A DNA stretch of 36,003 nt from Apostichopus californicus (taxonomy: Eukaryota > Echinodermata > Holothuroidea > Aspidochirotida > Stichopodidae): the NCBI GenBank assembly GCA_020650975.1, contig JAIPMN010000922.1, positions 8,319 to 44,321 on the forward strand. Reading direction: 5' to 3'. Positions 12,630 to 22,880 of this stretch are shown here, piece after piece. The notes under the pieces were generated by a model that saw nothing but the letters and a program-made list of their open reading frames with translations, was not told the origin of the DNA and did no database searches. Numbering within the stretch: position 1 is the first letter of the stretch; every line of letters starts with the position of its first letter. Position numbers and translations under genes: made by a program.

Positions 12630-13060
12630 AATAATAATAAGTAATATTTATATAGCTGCTCAAAGCGCTTTACAAATGTAAAACCTAAAAACAAATAGTA
12701 ACAAAAACCTTAATATTAAATATATAGAACCAATAAGGCATAAAATGTAAAATCCTAAAGCAACAATATAAAAACGCCCGTACTAAACGATCATAAAAAA
12801 TTTATATATAATATATCAAATAAATAAAAAACCTGAACGCATATAGTCCAAAACAAATTCAGAAGTATGTAAATAGTAAAATAGTTTTTAAAAATTATGC
12901 ACAAAAGATTAAATCATAGTCAATTTTTAAATATAAATAAGTATTTGAAACTATACTACAGTAAGATTATTATTGTAAAAGCCTAAAACAGATAGTAATA
13001 AACACCCAATACTAAACGATAATAAATAGAACCCTAAAACGTAGTAAAAACTAACTTGTT
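12630..13060. repeat. SINE/MITE-like interspersed repeat with AAT microsatellite head
   Basis: It starts with (AAT)n, then ATTTATATAGCTGCTCAAAG and CGCTTTACAAATGTAAAA. The word combination 'TTTATATAGC... CAAAGCGCTTTACA' is common in interspersed repeats of marine invertebrates. The following sequence is very A-rich. It carries diverged internal copies of a block with TACTAAACGAT (near 12781 and 13013) and CCTAAAA (several places). No terminal repeats or ORF were recognised, so the class is a guess. Confidence 0.5.
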
Positions 13061-13178
13061 GCATTTTGCCTAAAAACATGGGTACAACTGAGTGACAAGC
13101 ACCAGATAATAGGAAGAGTTCCTTTCAGCTTTCAACAAAAGAGGTACAATATCCAGATTGTGGAAATGTCATGTTTAT

Positions 13179-13407
13179 AAGGTCATCAGTATTGGCCCAA
13201 AATATGCTAGAAAAGTCAAATATTGGTCACTCATGCTCCAATATAACAAGCATTTGATTATACTGTTGAGACATTTAAAATTTTGAATATGAACACAGTC
13301 TTAGTTTTCTGCCAAAAAATTGGATAGTCAGAACTACCAGGAATGTATTATGGACAAGTTTAGCAACTTTTAGCAAGCTAAAATTTGGGGCTAATACTGA
13401 TGACCTT
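13179..13407. repeat. Fold-back (inverted repeat) element
   Basis: AAGGTCATCAGTATTGGCCC at 13179-13198 is the reverse complement of 13388-13407 with one mismatch. Imperfect pairing continues inward (CCCAAAATATGCTAGAAAAG against the AGCAAGCTAAAATTTGGGG side). The whole 229 bases could fold into a long hairpin. It looks like a small MITE or an old inverted duplication. No target-site duplication was recognised. Confidence 0.6.
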
Positions 13408-15198
13408 TTACGGGTAGGCCATATAAAAAATATAAAAAATCACTAATGAAGATTCTCAGTAGTATTACACATGCAATCTTTTTTCTGGTTTATAAATGTA
13501 TTCTCTACTGATTGATGTAAAAAATGTTGTTTAATGCACATATTTACATATGTTTTTGTTTTTATTTCTTCTTGTAGGCCTATTTGATATATTTGAAGTT
13601 ACCAGAAATAACAGAATAGTAAAAAAGATTTAGTACCCCAAGTTTAGAAGAATTATTCCCATTGAGCAAGAAACAGAAACAAGGAAACAAAATGAAGTAA
13701 CCACAGTTAGCAATTCCACATGGTAGAAGGTACAACATCTAAATTACAGATATGACTTTCTAGATTTGGTCAGTACTAATTTACATATTCTTTCAAGTAT
13801 AACAAATAAAATTTTAAAAAAGGTTTCCCTGGATTCATTTCAAGAACGTGGACACACCCCTCGCCTTTTAATTATTTCACTGAGTATCTTTATAACATAT
13901 GTATATTTGTATTGATTTGATTTACAACATGACAAGATGCAATCTTTGAATGTCTTTGATGTTATGACTATAGTCTAGATATCTTTATGATGAAGGCTTG
14001 ATGCCAAATGCACATATATATGTATTCGTATTTGGATAGCAATACGTATGTCATACAGGAAATCGTACCAGTCACATGGGGAAGTTTTGGGGGAGGGAGG
14101 TATTGGGGAAGGGTATTGGGGGAGGAGATATTTGAAGTGTTCTTTTTATTTGTGTCCATATGTCCAGATCTAACTAAAGCACATTTTTGAGTTTTGGTGG
14201 ACAGTTTGAACAAATTTAACATACAGATTATTTCTAAATTTAAATATTAACTTATAACAATGGTATTTACTGTTTTAGTATCACAATGAATGAGTTCAAG
14301 AAAGCTTTTCCACTGCATTATATCGTAGAGTATAGGCCTGACTTTGCAAAAATCGCCTAGAAAAATGACAAAGTGTTCACAGGGTGTCAATATTGCCATT
14401 TGTGCAGTAGCTATTGCAGTTTTCAAATTTTCTTACCTAAATCATGACTTGTTTTGGTGTAGCCTACTTCTAGGCTATACCCGACTAGAATGTTTGAAGA
14501 TGGTATGTTTGTAGAATTTATTGACGTAAAGGAAGCTTTTTACGTAAGGAACCAGATTGGAAAAGCTTGTGCTTATTCTGGTTCTTCTACCAATCACTCT
14601 CTGTATTTTGGAATCAATACCAGAGACAAAATCACTTGCTACTGTGTTAAATATCCGTAAACATATTAAATGATGTATTATTTATGTTTAGACTTTCTTA
14701 TGCAAATGACTTTCTGTATTATGTGATAATAGTAGAAATCAACTTCAAACTTGCAAATGGAAAATAGAGATTAATGCCTTTTCATGATTTGATTATCATC
14801 AATTTTAATTTTTGGCTCTAGCTAGTTTTGTGAATCAATCAAAAACTTGGATAATTTCAAGACTAGATAATTCAGTTTTCAAAATATGGCATTATAGTAG
14901 AAATTATTTGGCTGTATTGCCATGGGATTAGCGGATCTTGCCTGATGGGGGGGGGGGGGGTTGGTTAAAGGTTAGGCCAGCAAAATCTAGATATTACGCA
15001 TATAGTCGAACAATCCAAATAAATGATGAAGATTTGCAAACGATTTTGAGGATTTATTGTCTCTTCTTGAATCACAAATAATAAATGAAGCTGCCGGCAC
15101 TAAAATAAAAATCATTGAGAGACCCTTCCATTTCGATTCTCAATACAGATCTGACGAACGCGCGTATGGAAAGCCGTTTTAACATTTAATAAGGAATG

Positions 15199-15400
15199 TC
15201 AGATATCTTGAAATAATTTCAGATATCTCAAATTAAATTGCAGATATCTCCAATTTATTTAAGATATCTACAAATAATTGCAGATATCTTAAAATCTCGA
15301 ATTCAATTGCAGATATCTCGAATTCAATTTTAGATATCTGAAATAGAATTTCAGATATCTCGATTTCAATTACAGATATCTCGAATTCAATTCAGATATC
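15199..15400. repeat. Second AGATATCT tandem array
   Basis: Smaller array of about ten AGATATCT-type palindromes, more diverged in spacers than the array to its right. It is bounded by a complete left-type end at 15159-15190 and a right-type end at 15413-15440. Confidence 0.8.
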
Positions 15401-15483
15401 TGAAAGTTCCTGATTAAATGTTAAAATGGCTTTCCATACGTACGCCATTTTAACATTTAATCGGGAATTTCTGCATATGCATT

Positions 15484-15810
15484 TCAGATATCTGGAATTC
15501 AATTGCAGATATCTCGAATTCAATTTCAGATATCTCGAATTTAGAATTGCAGATATCTTGAATTCAATTTCAGATATCTCGAATTCAATTTCAGATATCT
15601 CGAATTCAATTTCAGATATCTGAAAAAGAATTTCAGATATCTCGAATTCAATTTCGGATATCTCGAATTAAATTTCAGATATCTGAATTAGAATTTAAGA
15701 TATCTCGAAATCTATTTTAGATATCTCGAATTAAATTTCAGATATCTCAAATAAAATTTCAGATATCTCGAATTTAATTTTAGATATCTGAAATAGAATT
15801 TTAGATATCT
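15484..15810. repeat. 21-bp tandem repeat array with AGATATCT core
   Basis: Larger of the two arrays: about 16 copies of an AGATATCT-type palindrome separated by A/T-rich spacers, often CGAATTCAATTTC. The best-preserved run (about 15510-15625) has an exact 21-base period; elsewhere spacing and spacers drift. A single substituted core (CGGATATCT) lies near 15656. Apparent peptides here, such as repeated NSISDIS, are translations of the repeat. Confidence 0.85.
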
Positions 15811-15985
15811 AAAATAAGAAACAATTTAAAATATCTAAAATCCCCGATTAAATGTTAAAATGGCTTTCCATACGCGCGCATCAGTAAAACTTTGCCTAAG
15901 ATATGGGGGAGTCTACTATGATGGGATTTTATCCGAATCGTTGATTGATCGAACAACAGCACACCTCCAAAATATTAAGTAATAC

Positions 15986-16010
15986 CCATAGAGCAGATTC
16001 TGCTCTATGG
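15986..16010. repeat. Perfect 12-bp inverted repeat, 1-base centre
   Basis: CCATAGAGCAGA at 15986-15997 and its exact reverse complement at 15999-16010 are separated by a single T. This is a near-perfect palindrome rather than a functional RNA hairpin with a loop. No function is assigned. Confidence 0.85.
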
Positions 16011-16330
16011 TAATACATCAAGTTGCTCCAAAGAGCCAATCACAAATTTTGCAGCCAAGAAATCTCCAAGTAAGCAACGCCTATCAATGTGTGCCGTAAG
16101 GTAATGGAACACTGCGTCCTAAGATGTCATAGATCTTGAAGAATTATGTGTAGGTCATGAAGACTACTTTTCTCTATCTTTGATCGTGAAAACTGACAAA
16201 CAAACAAGAACGCTCCCACGGATGTATTTAAATCTTGTGGACTATATTCTTCAGAGCTGCTAAGAGTGAATTGAAGGAGCATACGACATAAATTAAATAC
16301 ACTCAATAATATTACATGATAATATTTGAC

Positions 16331-16361
16331 CAGGGAGCTGCTACAGAGTAGCAGCTCCCTG
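16331..16361. repeat. Perfect 14-bp inverted repeat, 3-base loop
   Basis: CAGGGAGCTGCTAC at 16331-16344 pairs perfectly with 16348-16361 across AGA. A related word, CACCAGGGAGTTGCCA, follows about 20 bases on (near 16384), hinting at repeat-derived sequence. No function is assigned. Confidence 0.85.
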
Positions 16362-18165
16362 ATTTGACTATATCGCAAAGTCCACCAGGGAGTTGCCATT
16401 TAGATGCAATTTCAATATAATGGGTCAAATTTGAGGGGAACCGGCCTGTCGGAACGATTAATAGAGATTTACCATCTGGCAACACTAGTACACACATGTA
16501 TAAGATAATTTCAATCCCTCTTGCCATGATCACATGCACACATGTGCAAAATTATATATGCTGCTGAAAGTTACATAGTCTGGCCGCATTTCTTTAAAGA
16601 AGATCGAAAATGCGGGCTGCGTCTTTTGAAATAAGATCAGCCTAATTCCGGTTTTTTCATGTATGATTATTATTCTTTCATCACTTTAAATGCTAATAAT
16701 CAAATTCATATTTTAGGCTATGTGTGGCCCTAGCCGCGGTGTCAGTAGGCCTATATTAGGCTTAACCAGTTGAACGAGAATGCAATGCTGTGTGACTGAA
16801 AAGTGCAGACGTGAAAATGAGAATATAGCAGTGTTTCGGCCGTATTGTCTCGACCAGTAATATCAATAATTGATTGGTTTAATAAGATAGCTGTGTTGGA
16901 AAATATCACTTTATAAACTGCAGGGTCCAACACCACAAGCTACTGCCCTGGTTGCTTGGAAGCTGGACCCCTATTTCATCTATACTGATTCTGAATGGGT
17001 TAAGTCGGCAAAAATCCTACCAGAGGACATAAACGCCAACAGACTTTAGTAAGCTTGCCTTTGAAACAGTCTAGACTAGGTGCACTGGTGCATGCACAAT
17101 GTCTGATGTCAAAGCATTCCAATCTTTTAAGGTGCAGGGGAAGAAGGAATATTTATATAAATTTTTTTTAGCGAGGGAACTTGTAAGTTAAGATCATGTT
17201 TATTTCTTGTATTAACACTTTTCGTTGGGATAAGATTGCTTTTATCAATTGATACAAGATTGTTATTGTTGATTTTCTAAAGCATTTGTAGACGTGTGTG
17301 CTTTCTTCTTGATTTAAGCAGGGGCCAATCTAATTCCTCAAGCATATTTGTCAAACTGGATATGATTATGAGTATATCTTTGGCCTATATTTCCTGTCTG
17401 AAATTCCTGTGACGAAACTCCACTTTTCGAAGGTTAAGCCCATGGTCTCAATATTAGTATAACTATTAGTGATATGCTAGTCCTAAGTTACTTTAGGCTA
17501 AGTTCAGTCCGGCTCTAATGATTAGTTTAGTTTAGTGTAGTAGAAAAAAAGGATCAGCAGTGACACTAAAGCCCCATCAAGGACCCTATAGGAGAGGGGA
17601 AAAAATGATTTCCACCTCAAACTCATAAGATTAATGAGTGTTAGCCATTGTTGGTTTCATCAGAAAGTAATTTACAGATGACAAGTAAATTGTTAAATTT
17701 TAGAATTTTAAAGTGTTTCTGAAAGTAATTATATTTATAGCCCTTTGTCAGATTCCTTGTTTGATCACAGGTACAATGGTTAGTCAGTGAATGTTTACTT
17801 ATTGCCTGATGCAACCTGTTTTTGACAGGCCTATTAATTATTTCCAGAAAGAAATAAGTGCAGAATACCCTGCATCTGTAAAGCTTTTTGACGTAGCTAG
17901 ATTTGCAGATTCTTGACTACAAGATCATAAAGATTATTCATGCTGGGTATTCTGCAATTTTGCCTCCATAATTTATTTCTCTTGGATTTGGAAATAAAAG
18001 GAAAAGTTCAGTCATTTACTCATTTCCCATACATGTCAAAAGGGTGGCCTGCAGTGCTCTCTCACTTTCAATTAAATTGTTCCCTTTTTATCCAGATAAG
18101 CTGTAAAAGAAGAAACAGTGGTTTGGTCTATATCTCCTATCTGAAATTCACACCAAGGTACTGCA

Positions 18166-21100
18166 ATGGTGTTCTTCACGTGCAATGCTTGTGGTGAATC
18201 TCTAAAGAAAGCTAATGTAGAGAAGCACTATCTCACCAAATGTAGAGCATGTGAGGTCCTATCTTGTCTTGACTGTGGAAAAGACTTCCAGTAAGTATTT
18301 TATTAATTTTTTTTGTCTCTCTAAGATGTATTTTTATGGGTTTGAATATGGCTGGGATTGTAACTAATTTGTTAATTACTGGTACAAGAACTGAAGTGTT
18401 AGAAATGAACTGTATAATATGCACATGTTCCAATGTTCCTACAGGAATAAGTTAAATGCAGAATTTAGCTGTTATGAGGATTTACTTTTATGTAAATACT
18501 GACATTACTAAAGTATTTTAGCACTTTTAAAGGATCCTTTTTATGGTCAACTATATACACTAGTATCCAGGCAGGAAGTACCTTATCTGGTGACAGATTA
18601 ACAAAATGGTCATTCTTAGTATTTCATAAGAAACGAAAATTCATTAACCCCTTCAATACTGCTGCACAAAAAATGAGCCCTAACTTATTGCCTGATATCA
18701 AGTGCCTATGATAACTTTTCATTGTTTAAGAGTATATATATTTCTATTTTATCCCCACAAAAGTGGAGATGCATACAAGGAGCACACTTCCTGCATCTCA
18801 GAAGACCAAAAGTATGGAGGTAAAAACTTCAAAGCTACACCACACAAGGGTGCAGTCAAGCAGAACAGTTGGATAGAGGTACAGTAAAAAGGCCCACTTA
18901 CCTTATGATACTGAACTATGCAAGAAACTGTACATTTGAGCACCAAAGAACCAAGTGAATTAGTGTTATATATTAATTATTAAATAATTAGTATATACAA
19001 GCCATTGGGAAAGGAGACAAAGGCCTAGCCAGCAATTCTGATAATACTGAGAATAGAATTTAAAAAAAAATTAAATATAAGCAATCAACATTTACACAGC
19101 AGTAATAAGTTGAATGAAAACCACATTAAATTCAAGGAGAACCACACTGCTGCTTTTCAACAATACTCTTCCACTATTTGCCTCTGGATTTATTTCATAT
19201 TTTTAAAAACTGTTTTATTTATTTTTTTTTTTATAGATGATTGGATTTGGTATATCAGTCAGTGTTGTATTTTGTCTGCTTTTGAAATGGATATAGATAT
19301 CTCTGTTTGGATTTTGATCTTTAGCTTCCATTGTATTTTACCATGCCATTTTCATGATCAAGGTCAGTTAATGCCTGCAAACATACTTTGTAGTAAATGT
19401 ATCAATAAATATTCTGTCCCTCCACAGACGGTACGTGAAGCCAGTATGAACGCTTCATTGAATCCCAAAGTAAGGAACACTATGAAGAACATCATCAACT
19501 GTGGACAAGCTAATGTCCCAAGAAAGAAAGCAAAATTTATGGTAAGTTTGCCTCACAATAAATTCAAGTGAACTAAAGTAAAAATTTGTTCACATTTGTT
19601 TATATTGGACAATTGCACTTCATAAAACGATGTAATATAATTGTTGTATAGTAGAATAGAACAACTTCTGCATTGCTTGTATACAGTATGAAGTATTGTT
19701 ATGTAATTATGCTATCTTTCAAAAATTGATAAATATTGTAAGTATTATTGTCATATCTTATAAATATGAAAATGGAATCTGCTATATGCCAATTTTGAAT
19801 TTACGACAGGTCAAATAGGTCAACTTAATTATATTCAACATTATGTTACTTACCAGATTTATGTGTCATAGGTTGGCAAGTACAGAAACATGCAGTCATG
19901 TGTGTGTGTGTTCAAGGTCAGTAGAGGTTAAAGTGTGAAAAGAGCCCAAAGAGCTGAATATTAGACACGTTTGTCGGTGCATGGTGAATCACTTTTTATA
20001 ATGATGTGCAACAAGTCAACATTTAGCTAAATCGTGGAAGCTGATAAAATGCAATGTTGTTAACTATATTGCCCAATCCTGTTAAAAAAATTGCTAAAAT
20101 CAATGCCTACAGCTTCAGTAAGAAATTTTTCTTTTAAAATTTTGGCAAGTAACCGTTGTCTTTAAGGTGCTTGTCTCATATAAGTAGAATAAGTAGAATG
20201 TAAGTAGAATAGTAAAAGTTGGACTTTTCACTGATTTTGCATGTGATAGGTTTACTGTTTCTGATTTGCTGTTTTTTCTCAGAATTTTGTCAGGAACAGC
20301 ATGCATGTAAGAGAGACTTGGTTGATTGAACAAGTCTGGGACACGATCGAGAAGTATGCAGCAGCTCAGGTGAGCAAAGGGTTGTTAGTCAAACTTGACA
20401 CAGTAGTATGTCTCAAGTAATGTAATTATCAGACATTTTATTAACCTACAGATATATTTGAACCCTATCTATAAATCTCATTCCAATCAGTGCTTGTGAA
20501 AACATTGCCATTGGGCTTCCTCTGTACCACAGACATCTGAGAGAAAAAGTGAGAAAATGTTGTGGAAGAAATTTATAATATGCTCTACTGTATGTTTAAT
20601 AGACTGTTTCCAGCCCTTTAGCAGGTTTTTGTTGGCAATCTGTCAATATTTGGAAAGGATTTGATTATAGATGTTGCATTGTGCATTCCACATTATTGGA
20701 CTCAGTAGAAGACAGGTTAAAGCAGTGAAAAATTTGCAACGTTCTTGTTTTTTGCCTTGGAACGTTCTTGTTAAAAAAAATTAGCACATAACATCAACAT
20801 TATGATCCTTTATCCATATTTATTCATGTAGGTATTATATAGATGTCAATTTCGAAATTCAGGTAAGAAAATAATTTGCGTTTACTATTCCTGTGTTTTG
20901 TCTTGATTGATGTTGTCTTCCTTGTTAGTTTTGCTTAATACAATCATCTTTCTTCAAGAGGCAGGTTTAGAGTTTGTTGCATCTAATAGTGTCACTGACC
21001 TCATGTAATTTTCTTTTCTTTTTTTGTCCCATTTTTCTTTTGACGCTGTGAATCTGAACAGAGGGCAGAGTCAACTAAGCCATCCGCCACAAAAAACGAA

Positions 21101-22880
21101 GAATTGCACGGGGAAGCCAAAGTCGATGACGGGGAATCAAAGACGGCCAAGAGAGGGGACGAAGAAAATAAGACGACTGTAGACCACATTAATCATAAAG
21201 ACAAAAGAGCTCAAGGTGGCGGGAAGAGGAAGCGTCAAGGAGACCCGTTAGATGAAGTAAATGGAGATGGAGAGGATGGACTTGAAGAGCAACCGAGAAA
21301 GAAGAAGAAAAAGAAGAAGAAAAATAGAGAAGATGATGATGATGGAAATCATGGAGAGGACGAGCAGACTGCAATCGGTCTGACAGAAGACGATGTCGAT
21401 GCATTCCAGCAGCAATCTAAACAAAATGGCATCTCGGAGGAATCGGAAGGAAAGAAGAAAAGGAAGGGAAAGAAGAAAAGAGAAAGGGAGGTTAATGGTG
21501 ATGAGGATGAGTCACTTAAGATGAAAGAAGTCAAAGGAAATCAGACAGAAAGTGACTGCAAAAGTAGGAAAAGGAAAGACAAGATGAACAATGATCAAAG
21601 TCTGAAAAGTAAAAAGAGTAAAAAGAGAAAGAGGGATGAGAAAGAAAATGGTGTGGAAGAAGCAGCAGAGGGGGAGGAGGAAGAGGATGGAGATGATGAT
21701 GATGTTACAGAGCAATCAAGGAGAGGTGGTGAGTCCCCTCAAAAAATCAAAAGTTTCATTGAGCCAGGCAGGAGTTATTCAAGTTTGGTAGTTAAGTTTT
21801 CTTAGAGAATGGAGTGAACAAATGCCTTTATTTCTGGTGGACAGTACCTGGACTTTATTTACAGTCCTTAGATTTGAAGTACACACAGAATCTTCCCAAA
21901 GTATCAAGGGGACTGTCCCAGAGTTTATTATTAGAATGTCTTGAATTCAATCATTTTAGTGTTTCCTGTTTGGCCTTCCTTGTGTAGAAGGCAACTTGAA
22001 ATAAGCTGTGATGGTTTCAACTACAAACGTCAAGTTCGTCACAAGTACAGATAAGTCAAACCAGAACAATCAATCATTTTCACATCCTATTATTCATATC
22101 AAACCATAGATTTCATTTAACTGATGGTTGCTGTGGCATATGAAAACATTTTTTAAGTCTTTTATACTATGGAAGTTTTTAAAATATTGTACTTATCCTA
22201 ACCAAGCCATCTTTCTTTTTTGAATAATTCAAACAGGTGGAAAGTTCAAATGGGAAGCTGTTATCACTGAAGTCTTGCAGCAGGCTGGCGGTGAAATCCG
22301 AATCAAAAAGTTGAAGAAAAAGGTACACTGTGAAAACTTGAAAAAACAATGAAATTAATATTTGGTAGTTTTAAGTGTCAAATGTTCACTTTCGGGTCTC
22401 TTAAGGAAGGGAAACCTCATGACATGTGAAAGGGATTTTCGGTTTCAAAACTCCAAAGACATGGCCTCCAAGATGATGTGTCACAGCTCTTCCTCCCTGC
22501 CCCACCTTCCCTCCCCCCCCCACCCATACCATAATTCAGATAAGTGAAATCTAGAATTTGATGCAGTATTGCAAGGAACATTGGTTGGACTACATTGTAA
22601 GTAATTAAATGTTGAACTCTTGGAATGAGGTATGCATTGTACGATACTCTTCTTCCGTGTTATGAAACAATATTTTTCACACCCAATCATATAATTTAAA
22701 ATGAAATGTTTTAAACCCTATAGTGCCTCATCTCTTTTGTAGGTTCTCTCAGAGTATTTCGCACATGGAGAGGATGCTAGCATCACAAGCGAAGAGAAGC
22801 TCTTCACCAAATTTAACAAGAAAGTGATGAAGAATCCCAAATTGAAGGTTCATAAAGAAATGGTCCAAATAAAACACTGA
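18166..22880 (+). CDS. LYAR: LYAR, cell growth-regulating nucleolar zinc-finger protein, complete
   Basis: Ortholog of LYAR, a nucleolar nucleic-acid-binding protein linked to ribosomal RNA production and gene regulation. Seven coding exons: 18166-18290, 18764-18878, 19428-19541, 20283-20369, 21062-21728, 22237-22322, 22743-22880, giving 443 residues (human about 380) with all phases consistent. The N-terminus MVFFTCNACGES is nearly invariant in the family. Two zinc fingers are visible: Cys6, Cys9, His21, Cys26 and Cys34, Cys37, His49, Cys52; the first has one extra residue between His and Cys relative to the human pattern. CISEDQKYGGK and VPRKKAKF are family signatures. The long fifth exon (residues 148-370) is a charged Lys/Glu/Asp region with nuclear-localisation-like KKKKKKKK and acidic EGEEEEDGDDDD tracts. 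The C-terminal KFKW...IKKLKKK...FNKKVMKNPKLK matches the conserved LYAR C-terminal domain. Introns of about 420 to 740 bases hold no other gene. Confidence 0.96.

Larger units (their letters stand above)
12388..15158. other. Intergenic region downstream of the ASB-type gene
   Basis: Contains the ASB 3' UTR, whose end is not located. The first AATAAA hexamers (12819-12828) lie inside a repeat, and another lies near 13806. No conserved coding exon was found in either orientation. An A/T-rich SINE/MITE-like repeat and a fold-back repeat are listed separately. A 14-base G run sits at 14947-14960. Confidence 0.55.
15159..15878. mobile_element. Composite inverted-repeat element packed with AGATATCT palindromes
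   Basis: The 32-base ends 15159-15190 and 15847-15878 are inverted copies of each other with one difference. Both begin CGCGCGTATGGAAAGCC and continue TTTTAACATTTAAT. A right-type end also lies inside at 15413-15440, followed by a shortened left-type end at 15443-15461, so two elements appear fused head to tail. The interior is two arrays (15199-15400 and 15484-15810) holding about 26 GATATC sites, mostly AGATATCT. In the cleaner parts they are 21 bases apart, with GAATTCAATTTC spacers. There is no transposase ORF and no clear target-site duplication. Probably a non-autonomous MITE or fold-back transposon. Confidence 0.75.
15879..18165. other. Intergenic region and probable 5' UTR of LYAR
   Basis: No conserved coding exon was recognised. 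Two short perfect hairpins lie near 15986 and 16331. The exon carrying the LYAR start may begin at 18096, after the acceptor-like TTGTTCCCTTTTTATCCAG. If so, a non-coding first exon and the promoter lie further upstream in this stretch. An in-frame TGA at 18142-18144 closes the frame before the ATG. Confidence 0.5.

Noticed and set aside
15426-15623. Open frame with repeated RYLEFN / NSISDIS peptides
   Set aside because: It is a translation of the AGATATCT repeat array and has no codon or homology support.
16331-16361. Stem-loop considered as a terminator or microRNA precursor
   Set aside because: The genome is eukaryotic, there is no T run, and the stem is too short with too small a loop for a microRNA precursor.
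19110-19571. 153-residue open frame starting inside a LYAR intron
   Set aside because: Only the part from 19428 to 19541 is LYAR exon. The upstream part is intron read-through before the acceptor CCTCCACAG.
21189-21715. Minus-strand open frames rich in His, Ser, Phe and Leu over LYAR exon 5
   Set aside because: They are antisense shadows of the Lys/Glu/Asp-rich exon.
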